NCBI GenBank assembly: GCA_014925825.1
Contig: JACGCK010000609.1
Span: forward strand, 1-11,438
DNA: 11,438 nucleotides
From: Pholiota molesta
Taxonomy: Eukaryota > Basidiomycota > Agaricomycetes > Agaricales > Strophariaceae
Direction: 5' to 3'
The notes beneath the pieces were generated by a model, which made no database searches, had not been told where the DNA came from, and saw only the letters and a program-made list of their open reading frames with translations. Each line of letters starts with the position of its first letter. Positions within the stretch are counted from its first letter, which is position 1. This document shows positions 1-10,507 of this stretch, piece after piece. Both the position numbers and the translations under genes were made by a program.

Positions 1-35
1 TGTGGAAGGCTGAAGCACGGTCTTGCGAGGTGTAG

Positions 36-2669
36 GAGAATGCACTGGACTACGCCTTCATCAACCTCGGGATCGACACCCCCACCGTGGACCACCCGGT
101 GCTCATGACGGAACGTCTCTGCAGCCCCCTGCATTCGCGAGCTCGTGAGCACTCGCACCCACCCTCATCATCTCAGACGAACTAACGGAACTATGCACCC
201 AGTGACCTCCGAACTCATGTTCGAGCTCTACTCCGTGCCCTCCCTGACCTACTGCATCGACGGCATCATGTCCTTCTACCAGAACAACCCCCGCCGCCCG
301 CGCAGCCCTTCGCCGCCAACGGGCTCGTCGTCTCCTTCAACACCGCCTCCACCTCCGTCATCCCGATCCTCCGCGGCAAGGGCATCTTGAGTTTGGCAAA
401 ACGGTGCGTCCAATCCCAGCCGGTGGTGTGCATGCGCTGACGGGCGGGCGTGGCAGGATCCCGTGGGGCGCGGCGCAGTCCTCGGAGTACCTCCTCAAGC
501 TCATCCAGCTCAAGTACCCCACCTTCCCACGCGCGTGACGAACGTCCAAACCAATGTACGCCTATTCGCTACCTTGCTCAAATAGCTAACTCTCATCCGC
601 ACTCAGTGGATGCTCCACAACTTCTGCGAAGTCGCCACGGACTTCAACGCGCTCCTCCGCACGCTGCAGGACCCGCTCAAGCTGCGCGCATCCGAGGTCG
701 TCGTCCAATTCCCCTTCGCCCTCCCCGTCGCCGAAGAGAAGACGGAGGAGGAGCTCGCGAAGATCGCCGAGAAGCGCCGGGAGCAGGGCCGGAAGCTGCA
801 GGAGCTCGCCGCGAAGACGCGCGTGGAAAAGGTCTGTGCTTGGTTGGGCTTTGGTTTTCGAGAATGCTGATGGCTGTTGTCTTTAGCTGCTGCAGAAGGA
901 GAGCGATCTGCAGTATCTCACTGCGCTGAAAGAGAGCAAGGCGACGGAGAGCAAACGCGAATGGATGGTCCGTCGTCTCCACATGTAAATTACCGCATGA
1001 AACCTGATCCCGTTGCAGAGCAAACTCCAAGCAGAGGGCCTCGACAACGAGGCCATGCTCGACGAGACAATCAAAAAGCTCGAAAGCGACCTCAAGAAAG
1101 CGCGCAAGAAAGAGGCAGGAGACCGACGAAATCACCGTACGTCCCCCACCCTCCCCCTCCCCCACTCACGCTCTCCCAGCAGGAGGAGCCCTCTTCCCCT
1201 TGTCGATGTCCCCGATGCAGATGTACGTGCGCCGTCCCGACTACTCCGAATCCGCCACTCACAGACACCCCATAGCTCGACGAGGACCAATCAAGGAGAA
1301 GAAGAAGCAGCGGCTGATGAAGGCCGGCTTCGATGCGCGCGTGCGCGCCCGCCGGGAGAAGGAGCGCGAGCGCGAGGAGCGGGAGACGCAGGAGCGCCGC
1401 GAGGAGGCGGAGCGCGACGAGGATCTCGGCGGCTGGGCGCGCAAGCTGCGCCAGGAACAGGAGGTGCGTGGTGGCTTGTGTCGATCCTGCGCAGTGGTAT
1501 TGACGCGATGCTCGTGTGGCAGGCGCTGATGGCGAAGATCAAGGACCGCGCGCGCAGGAAGGCCGCGCTGACGGACCGGAAGAGCGCTGCGGCGCAGGCG
1601 AGGATGAAGAACATCGCGTCGCTCGCGGCGGACGACCGAGTGCCGAAGGCGAAGAAGCGGAAAGGGGGCGGAGGTGCGCTTGCTTGCATTCTTCTTTCAT
1701 TTTATATCTGGATAGCTGATTATTTTTTCCCTTTGGTACAGAGGATATGTTCGGCGCAGATGACGAAGACTGGGCTATCTACCGCAAAATCGTGCGCACC
1801 TCTCTTCCTTTTACACGCCTCTTTCAGTCGCTGATGATGTATTCCGTTACTTTGCTCACCAGAACACCGCAGCGCCCTCCTCGACGAAGAGGAGGACCTC
1901 GCACAGCTGCAGACGATCGAGCAGAAACTACTCACGCACGACCCGACCTTCACCCCGAAGCACACGCACGCGGCGATCACGACACAGCGCTCCGCGCTCA
2001 TGTCCGCGTTCCGGCCCGTCTACCAAGAAGGCGACATCGAGGGTAAGCCCGTTTCCTCTCCACCGCGACGCCCGCTGACGCGCATCGCCGCCCCCCGCGC
2101 ATCCCGCACACCACAGGCACACGCGCATCCACCTCAACACGGAGCGCTACCGCGTCTGCGAGGCGTATTTCTCGCCCGGCATGGCGGGCGTCGACTCCGC
2201 CGGTCTCGGCGAGGTCATCCAGAACCTCCTCCCGTCCTTCGTGCCCTCGCGCGCGCGCGGCGCTGTCCTCGACTACCCCGAGGACCGCACCGCGCTCATC
2301 CAGGTGCGTCTCACTCCACGCGTCTCGCAATTCACCCTGACCTCACACTACCGCAGAATCTTCCTCACCGGCGCGCCCTCCGTGCTCCCCGGCCTCGAGC
2401 AGCGCCTGCGCGCGGTGCTGCAGTCGCTGCTCCCGCCCGGCGCGCCGCTCACGATCACGCGCGCGGCGGACCCGCGCTCGACGCGTGGCGCGGGATGGCC
2501 GCGTTCAGCCGCTCGGACGCGTTCCGGCGGGGCGGCGTCGGCGTGAGCAGGGCGGAGTACGAGGAGCACGGCGGGGAGCGGATAAAGAGGTGGTGGGGCG
2601 GGAATTGGAACGCGGCGTTTGGGCGGCGGAGGAGGAGGAGGGATGCATGTGGAGTGCACTATTGGTTAG
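36..2669 (+). CDS. ARP5: Actin-related protein 5 (INO80 subunit), 5'-partial
   Basis: Arp5 is the nuclear actin-fold subunit of the INO80 chromatin remodeller, working with Ies6 to couple ATP hydrolysis to nucleosome sliding. The actin half opens with LDYAFINLGID and SELMFELYSVPSLTYCIDG, then IPWGAAQSSEYLLKLIQLKY; the last exons give MAGVDSAGLGEVIQNLLP, IFLTGAPSVLPGLEQRL and RIKRWWGGNWN. Between them lies a long, charged, coiled-coil-like insertion (about 607-1800, with RREQGRKLQE and KKKQRLMKAGFDAR) that is characteristic of Arp5 and distinguishes it from actin. Inferred exons: 36-144, 203-403, 457-555, 607-831, 887-967, 1019-1136, 1183-1222, 1276-1463, 1523-1673, 1742-1791, 1863-2042, 2117-2303, 2357-end. 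Introns are 46-74 nt. The N-terminus lies upstream of the window. About nine frame slips interrupt it (see findings). The last conserved codon is near 2623; the true stop is uncertain (candidates 2669, 2727, 2761). Convergent with the Rab gene. Confidence 0.92.
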
Positions 2670-3228
2670 CTTGCGTTGTTATTTTTTTTTTCAGAATTCC
2701 AAAGGGCGGTGGGTTTGCTTGTTTTGAAACTCTATCTTTACTTGTAAGGTTTGGCGTTTGACGTGTACACCATACAGTGCCTATCCTGTTTGTAACCTGA
2801 TTTTGATCTCGACCCAGATGTATTACAATCTCTGAGGGTGCAGCCTAACAGGAAAGAATCGACTGAACAAATAGGCATGAAAAACGGACACAGATTGGGA
2901 GATGAATCCAGGTATCACAACATACAAGAACACGGGAGACAAACGGGGAATGATGCTTCATTGTACACAGGACGAGCTCAGACGAGTAAGGAGGGCGCAC
3001 GCGCAAGGTGGGGTGTGGTAATGGCAACTTGTACGGGTAAAGAGGAGGATGGGTAAGTACCGTGGCCGTTGCTGCATGCGTCAGTTTCGCCGATAGATGG
3101 TAATAACATGCACCGGGGGTACATACACAGTAGTAGTAGCAGTAGTAATAACGACAAGAAAGGTTCCGAAATGAGGGAGAGAGGACAGCAGCTATCGACG
3201 CCGCCATGTGATATGTGGGCGAAGACAC
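2670..3228. other. Convergent intergenic region (3' ends of ARP5 and Rab)
   Basis: This 559-nt stretch lies between two converging genes and should hold both 3' untranslated regions and terminators. It includes a run of ten T at about 2683-2692 followed by CAG, which resembles a splice acceptor, but the nearest upstream GT (2665) would make an intron of only about 30 nt, so I do not call it. Open frames here have no recognisable protein and no intron-exon logic. I see no RNA gene or mobile element. Confidence 0.6.
3129..3151. repeat. Short TAG/CAG-type trinucleotide microsatellite
   Basis: About seven imperfect trinucleotide units (TAG TAG TAG CAG TAG TAA) lie some 80-100 nt beyond the stop codon of the Rab gene, so probably in or near its 3' untranslated region. 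It is short and imperfect; no function is inferred. Confidence 0.6.
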
Positions 3229-4319
<1,091 letters not shown>

Positions 4320-4872
4320 GGCGGGGACAGCGAGTGGATATGGTGGAGGTGGTATCTAGGGGCACCGCGGTTGGAGAGAGGAGAGTTGGAGTCGGCCGTC
4401 CTTTTGACCGCCGCTTACTGTCCAGGGCACGTGGCGGTGCCATTAGTTGGTCCCTGAACTCGCAAATCTATTCCGCGGGTCTCAGCTTCATATTTTGCTG
4501 CGCCTCTCTTATTTCAGGGAAAGCTTGATTGATCATCGTTCTCGAACGCTGCTGCGAACCAGAATACTTGTGCTTTCCAAATATCACACCCCCAACGTCA
4601 CGCAACTATCATGATCCATGTGCATGTCATTGGAAATCACTCATGCAACTGCGCGTCTGCGACCAACAAATACAGCTGACAGGCACCAATGTATCCAACC
4701 AGACCCATCCTGGCTTGTTTTGTATTTGCTACGGACTGACTTATCGCCGTAGATGTGTCGAGGTCGAGCCGGTCGAGGCGCTCAGAAACATGACACCAAC
4801 AAATTGCATCATGATCATATCTGCTCCGAGTCTCCATCAAAAATTGGCATCATCACTGACCAAAGCGCCCAA
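4320..4872. other. Intergenic region: Rab promoter and MSH4 3' flank
   Basis: Both neighbours are on the minus strand, so this 553-nt stretch contains the 5' region of the Rab gene next to 4319 and the MSH4 3' untranslated region next to 4872. I see no credible protein-coding exon in any frame, no tRNA-like cloverleaf and no repeat. The only compositional feature is a pyrimidine-rich tract on the Rab sense strand (listed separately). Confidence 0.55.
4371..4391 (-). promoter_or_regulatory. CT-rich tract upstream of the Rab start
   Basis: Read on the minus strand this is an almost pure C/T run about 50-70 nt upstream of the Rab ATG. Pyrimidine tracts near transcription starts are common in filamentous fungi, especially in highly expressed housekeeping genes. 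No TATA box is evident beside it. The regulatory role is an inference. Confidence 0.3.
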
Positions 4873-7800
4873 CTAGCCGCGCATAAACGCCTTGGCGATA
4901 TCCGCCTGGAACCGTCCAACATACGCCAGAAGATCCCGATCCGGCAGAGCAGAATGTTCGTACGCCTGTACAAGCTGCGTTCGAAGCTAACCAAAGCGTA
5001 AAAGGTAAAAAAAAAATTCACGAAAAATCGAGGGAAAAAATGATCAATAGTTACCCTCAGCAAAGCCTTTCTCTTGATCCGCTGTTTTGCACTTTCGCTG
5101 GACTCTTCGTGTCGTGTCTGCAACACTTGAAGTTTCTCTGCCACCCTTCTCCCTTCTACTAGGACGTCTGAGGAAGGTCAGCGAGTCGTGCAAGTTCTAT
5201 CCCTATAGAAATTATTGCATATGTAAACTGAAATCAAACAACCAGTGGGCCAGAACTACACACCATAATGGCTGAAATCTTCGGAAGCGCCATCGAGAAT
5301 TTGTATGGAAAGTCATCCCGAAGTTTACCGCAGATGCGCGACTGCGCTGTAGTCCAAAGAGAATTTAGGGTCACAGTACATCAACCGAAGAGACTTCATC
5401 GAGACCTGTACCGACAAGTGCAAACTTTCAGCAATCACAGTCTCGAAATCAGCATTCCAACCCGGATCTAGGTCCAAATACACATACTTTATAACCGTAG
5501 GTTGTCGCGACAGTGTCTTGGTGAGCTCGCTGAAATGTCTGCGTGGAGAAACAACGTCAGGTATACTTTCCGATCGCAGATAATGTGCAATCTCACGTTG
5601 CGAAAAATACAAAGGGCTGATAATATCAAGCGCGTCAATTGGATAGGCGAGAGGATTGCCTCTTCCTCACCTTGAGAGCAATCAATCCTTCCGCGATAGC
5701 ATGCGAAATGCCTACACCCTCCCTTGGGGAGGTTCCGCGACCGAGCTCATCCACCAAGACCAGTGATCTCTGCGTGGCAAGTCCTGAACATGGATAAATT
5801 TATTATGCATATCAGAAAATTTCACAAATGGGAGTCTGGTCAACCCACCCAGAATCATGGAGGACGCCATCTCGCTTGCAAATGTGCTGAGGCTCTTTTC
5901 CATATCGTCATCATTCGATAGCCTTGTCAACAACGCGTCTGAATCCTGAATGAAGAAATGAATTATGAAAGGCAGATTTCCATGATCGAGGATCGAGGAA
6001 GTCGGACCTGAAGCTGGCGTATTCAGCAGGGACAAAACACCCGCACATAGCCATCAATGTGAGCAACCCAACTTGTCGAAGGTAAGTGCTCTTTCCTGTC
6101 ATTTCCATGTCTATCAGTCTATCATGCCATGCTAACAAAGCACCCACCAGACATACTGGAAGTGCGGATGAGTATCCTGACATTTTTACAAGACAAAAGC
6201 GCTTACTTGGGGCCTTGAATCAACTGAATGAAGAAGAGTCATCGCAATACACGTCGTTTGGCACAAGCGTTGCTACTGATTGCAAGGTCTCTAGAATAGG
6301 ATGTCTCCCAGCTTTTATAGCCAACGTTCCAGTAAACTCCGGGCGAACTCAAAAGAGTTTAAGTGAAGGGGTTTCAATTTTCCCAAACACACATACCGTA
6401 GTTGCGCACTGGATAAGTCAACGTTATAAAGGAAAGAAATGGATTGGCGAAGGGCTCAGGCTTACTGATAGATGCATGGGCAAATGACCAGAGCATATCG
6501 ACGAGCGCAACCTATTGATTGATATGATCTGTAAGGTGATATTGGGAGGCGTCCTCCAAAGTCAAGAAACATACAGCCTCTGATGCTTTGTACAACGCTC
6601 CTACGTCTCCGACGATTTGCGCTATGAGATCTTGCACAATTCTGGATGGACTGTCAGTGGCTTCCAAACGAGTCTAAGAATACGCATTTAGTACTTATCG
6701 CTCAATATCAAGGTTTCGTCTAGGGCGTCCTTCATTCTCGAATTCATTTTCTTCTGTACGTCATTGATGGCAGTGAGCCATTGATTGAAAGAACGGAAAC
6801 TTGTAACCGTACCAATTCCATACTGGAAAACACCCATCTCCCTTTTTTCATTGTCACATTCACAAAACCCTTCGGCAGTTCTCCTTCCAAAGCTGATTTT
6901 GGGAGGGCAAAAACAAATCCTGTTTCTTGATAAACGAGCGTTAAAGGCAGCCCATGCTCTTCGGACAAGGTTCGATTGAGCTGATAGATATCGCCGACAT
7001 TTTCCTTGTAAGTTTCTCGAGCGACGTCGAGCAATCGGTTACAGTTTGCCCTGACTGCATATACGCGCGTTGACAGCACCCAGTCCACCCTTTGATACCT
7101 ATTAACCAGCCATAGCATTTACGAACAAGGGTACATACACACCTTGGACGGTGCACTGTCTTCATTCAGATGTTCTGAAACTAATTTCTCAATTTTGTCA
7201 TCCTCTCATCAGAAATCATCTATGAAAATATCGTTATCTCGGTTTTTGCGAATTCGTAGAGTATTTTACCTCACAGACGATTCTGAGTAACTGAGATTGA
7301 CATCCTTCAGAGCTTGACGGAGCAGGGGAAGATTCTTGACGACGTTGCGCAAGTTGAGAACTTGTAAAATCCGATAGGAAGCCGGCTTTGAGCTAGCTGT
7401 CACTCGGGCTTCAGAGGAGCATAGCTGTACAATATGGTAAGTAAACCTTCCATTCATTGTAGAGATAGCAAGTACCGCGGCAATTAATTTGTCAAAATCC
7501 ATTTTGTTCAATGTTTTCAAAGCATCCCTAACGTATGTAAACCGATCTTCTGCATTGATAAGTTCTATAAATGAAGCCTAGGTGAAAAATACCCCAACAA
7601 GAAAAATAGGCGACGGGCCTTCGACCACGTCAAGTCTTGCATCTATGGAACTTTGAACTGCACTATCATGAGATAATTGAAATCACCATAGATAACCCAT
7701 AACATACCTGTGATGGGTGATAATATGTTGACTCGTAGCAATCTCGATGCCATCGGTGTGTATGTATAGTTGAGAATGCTGACACGAAGTAACTGAGTCG

Positions 7801-8721
7801 TGAATGATTGTCCTTGTTGACGAAGTTAAGTCACTCACCCAAAAAGCGAATGAGAAGACTTTTTGGAGGTCATATTGCCAACGAGCTCAAGGTTGCGAGC
7901 TGAATCAGGATCTATCATCATGGTCCTTCGACAGGAACATATCGTATTCTTAAGGATCCAGCTGCGAAACGAGTGTTCATTCGGCTCTCTGCATACTTGA
8001 ACAATGCACATGCCGAAGAAAGAGCATAGTACCTATAAAAGTAAGGCCGCATCTTGCGATGTCGGAGCAACCAATTCTTACTTGTTTGAAACTGCAAGCA
8101 CGGTACCTGCTCGTTCATCATCTTCGACGCAAAGTTGTAGAACAAACTCAAGGCCTAAACGAAGTTTACTTGTCACAAATGCTCATGGATAAGGGCGACT
8201 GACCTCCAGAATCGTTCCAATATCGACGACCAACTGGTTCTATTTGTACGCCAGGAAACTCTTCGCGTATGTACTCAACCAGGAGGGAAGTCGACGCTGC
8301 CCGTTTGCCAGAAGGCGCCAATGCGGCATCGGTGGCGGAGAGGAAGGTATCTGGGATGAGCACAAGACACGGACGATGAAGGTGCATTTGATGCAGGGTT
8401 TTCACGTAGGTCTGGCAATCCGCAACCTAGTGCCACATGTCGCGTAAAAACACGCATATATCGACGCGTTTTACTGAGAAATCACCTGAACCAACATCAC
8501 CTTGCCAGTGTCTTTGTCGAGGGCTGCGATTCCGACTTCTCGCGATATGCCTCTCCTTCGAGAACAGCTACAACATATGATGCTTCATAGCGAACCGAGC
8601 CTGCTGTCTGAGGACGCGCTGTTGTTGGTCGAGATTGACCAGTCCATGGCCGACTTGGATCACCTGCTGAAAATGAGCGCGATTGACCGGTCCACGGTCG
8701 CGTTGTCGGCCTGGAAGACAT
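4873..8721 (-). CDS. MSH4: MutS homologue MSH4 (meiotic crossover factor)
   Basis: MSH4 pairs with MSH5 as a sliding clamp that stabilises meiotic Holliday-type intermediates and promotes crossovers; it lacks the mismatch-reading domain of MutS, as here. Order: low-complexity N-terminus (8721-8580), connector domain ([28 protein letters not shown]), core/lever and clamp ([36 protein letters not shown]), then the ATPase: Walker A region [36 protein letters not shown], Walker [27 protein letters not shown], and a C-terminal helical tail. DDD...STF and VPAEYASF favour MSH4 over MSH5. Exons (minus): 8721-8486, 8426-8204, 8154-8082, 8032-7839, 7778-7708, 7657-7619, 7564-7476, 7424-7270, 7219-7143, 7089-6813, 6753-6695, 6641-6575, 6511-6466, 6408-6397, 6347-6207, 6110-6008, 5945-5849, 5783-5671, 5616-5597, 5538-5488, 5424-5406, 5346-5264, 5202-5055, 4986-4873. 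About 836 aa, a normal length. About ten frame slips interrupt it. Confidence 0.95.
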
Positions 8722-8862
8722 TGTGATACGATAGAGGCGTTTCAGATGAAATTCAAGGTGTCAGATATTTTGGCTGAATGCGTTTAACGATAGCTTGAGT
8801 CCTATAGCTACGTATAGGGAAGGAACAAATTAAAAGTTTACTAGTCTGACATCCAAATTCAG

Positions 8863-9624
8863 GAGGCGCTCATCTGAGTTATAATGAACCAGCATCGCCT
8901 CGCAGCCGCGCTCTCGTGTCCAAGGCATGAGCTGGGCTTAGAGCTCCTCTATCAAGCGGACACTTGTGCGCTGCGTTCTTTCCATACGCTTTTTGCTTTT
9001 CGCTCACTGTTGTTGATACTTTACAGATGCTGACAATCTTCCATACTAGATTTCTGACCCCATCGTTGGAGCTGAAGAGGGTCTCCTGATGATGCCTACG
9101 ACTGCAACGACTTCAATTTCTTCACTGCACCTAGATTCGGTTCTTCGATGGCTTATTTCGAACATAAACTATACGAGGAAGGACAACCATCCTACCTCAT
9201 AGTTGCTCTTCATGCACGCGTCATCGTCTGGACGGTTCCCAGCTTTTGAAGAGGTACGTTCGCCGTGACTGTTGAATGATATGTATCATTTTTAATATTT
9301 TTCTCAGTTTGTGGAGTATTTCTCAAAGAAGCCTGATGTGTGGGTCGCTACGCGTGAGCAGATTGCGAGGCATTGGAAGGGGAAGCATCTTCTGACGATG
9401 GATGCGCTGCAGGGCGTGCATCAGCGCGTGAAGAGCTCGATGGTCGCGGGTGCGAACAAGCAAACGGTGCGTCTTTTTCTTTTTCTTTTCTGTATCATTC
9501 GTGGTATTGATATGGACGTGTTGTAAACGCTGGCGAGTATTAGGAAGAAATCGCGCTCGCTGATGGTGTTTGCGGGTACTTTGAAGTATCGCATGTCGCC
9601 AAATGTCTATTCATATCTTGCTAG
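8863..9624 (+). pseudogene. Polysaccharide deacetylase/PuuE-like remnant (C-terminal half)
   Basis: Pieces in correct order match the C-terminal half of the NodB-type polysaccharide deacetylase/allantoinase (PuuE) family: SPRSRALVSKA and ELGLELLYQADT (8900-8965), intron 8966-9026, YADNLPY, then YDCNDFNFFTAPRFGSSMAY, LYEEG, VALHARVI and SGRFPAFEE, intron 9254-9307, and FVEYFSKKPDVWVATREQIA plus RHW. The usual N-terminal part with the metal-binding NodB motifs is absent: MSH4 starts only about 140 nt upstream on the other strand. A TAG stop stands at 9047-9049 where the family has Trp, several frame slips occur, and residues before LYEEG are missing. After RHW an unrecognised tail runs through intron 9467-9543 to a stop at 9622-9624. 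Most likely a 5'-truncated, decaying copy; activity is not expected. Family assignment is from motif memory only. Confidence 0.72.
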
Positions 9625-10210
9625 GCTGGATGTCGAGATCGCTCTGACCAGTAAAAGCTTCCGCGTGCATGTGGTTTTGTTTTGTAAGGTAATATCCAAA
9701 CTATTGGTACTCGGTTCCATGAATAGAATGTCGTTCTGATGTTTTTCTGTAGGTAGATGCTCGTATATTGTAAATTTGCGAACAGAAACCTCCGTTATCT
9801 GAATCGTGGTGCGAATTGGCGCTCATGGACCTCGATAAGCGTCTGTGAGATTGCTACGTGCGACCAGGCTTGGAACGAGAAACTACACGTTCCTGCAGAC
9901 ACTCTACACCTTCCGCTGTTATCTTAAGCTCAAGATATCTCTGTCAGATAGATGTCTCAATTTTCAAACGATGATGTGATGGTAGCTTTTGGTTCTTTGA
10001 CGTTATAAGATACCAATAAAATGTTGGTGCTCGATTCAATGAATGCAAGGCTACTCTAATGTGTGTTTCTGATACAGTGAACATTGGGCCTACAACGAAA
10101 AACTTACGAGCGCCCACGCGAAAGTAGGCCTATAAAACAATATCATCTAGCACCAATGGGCATTGCGTATCCAGGAGGCTTCCTCAACCTGCCAAGTAGA
10201 TGTCACCAAG
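9625..10210. other. Non-coding or heavily degraded stretch
   Basis: No frame gives a recognisable protein. Scraps such as SESWCELALMDLDKRL (from about 9791) and AWNEKL (about 9868) end quickly at stops. Two segments, 9703-9752 and 10023-10076, look like diverged copies of each other and are each followed by an ...NEKL-like reading, hinting at an old duplicated exon or intron. A CCAAT pentamer lies at 10153-10157, upstream of the TATA repeats, and could be a promoter element of the next gene. Otherwise I see nothing. Confidence 0.45.
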
Positions 10211-10445
10211 GTTATGATATTGAACGTTGGTTCAACGAGGCTAGGGTGAATATATAAACCACCTTCATGGAGCCTTCATTTCCTCGAAAGTTATGAGATT
10301 GAACGTTGCTTCAACAAGGCCAGGGTAAATATATAAATCACCTTCGTGGCGCCTGTTTTTCCTCAAAAGTTACGAGATTGAACGCTGCTTCAACGAGGCT
10401 AGGGTGAATATATAAATCACCTTCGTGGCGCCTTCATTTCCTAAA
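10211..10445 (+). repeat. 79-bp tandem repeat, three copies
   Basis: Three head-to-tail copies begin at 10211, 10290 and 10369, exactly 79 nt apart, each opening with a GTTATGAGATTGAACG-like segment and ending in a CCTTCATTTCCT-like segment. Copies 2 and 3 are more alike than copy 1, and the last is cut short around 10445. Each contains TATATAAA. There are no short spacers or dyads of a CRISPR array, and no coding frame. The array ends about 60 nt before the start codon of the membrane-protein gene. Confidence 0.92.
10409..10416 (+). promoter_or_regulatory. TATA box proximal to the membrane-protein gene
   Basis: TATATAAA in the third repeat copy, 92 nt upstream of the ATG at 10508. Identical octamers sit at 10251-10258 and 10330-10337 in the other copies. 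A start about 30 nt downstream would fall near 10440-10450 in a pyrimidine-rich stretch, leaving a 5' leader of about 60 nt, which is ordinary for fungi. The role is inferred from position and sequence. Confidence 0.55.
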
Positions 10446-10507
10446 ATCCCCTTCCTTCCTGAACCTACACAAGACAAAGGCATCCCTTCAACAAGTCTAC
10501 GAAAACG

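Noticed and set aside
283..308. Programmed ribosomal frameshift in ARP5
   Set aside because: No slippery heptamer, and similar slips recur at many unrelated sites in other genes, so a general sequencing cause is better.
677..1165. Minus-strand open frame opposite ARP5
   Set aside because: Low-complexity antisense shadow of GC-rich ARP5 exons; no recognisable domain.
1013..1834. Long open frame of about 270 codons on the plus strand
   Set aside because: It crosses several ARP5 introns and mostly reads ARP5 exons in the wrong frame; the arginine/alanine-rich translation is a by-product of high GC.
2661..2694. Terminal intron of ARP5 ending in the T-run plus CAG
   Set aside because: The implied intron would be about 30 nt, shorter than every other intron in the window, and the following sequence does not resemble an ARP5 C-terminus.
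2845..3228. Minus-strand open frame of 127 codons downstream of the Rab stop
   Set aside because: It lies in the Rab 3' flank, includes the microsatellite (read as YYYCYYYC), and has no homologue I recognise.
5268..5471. Plus-strand open frame beginning [13 protein letters not shown]
   Set aside because: Antisense to MSH4 exons and introns that are well supported by conserved motifs.
10211..10445. CRISPR-like or viral terminal repeat array
   Set aside because: Only three direct copies with no unique spacers, no associated genes, and a eukaryotic context.
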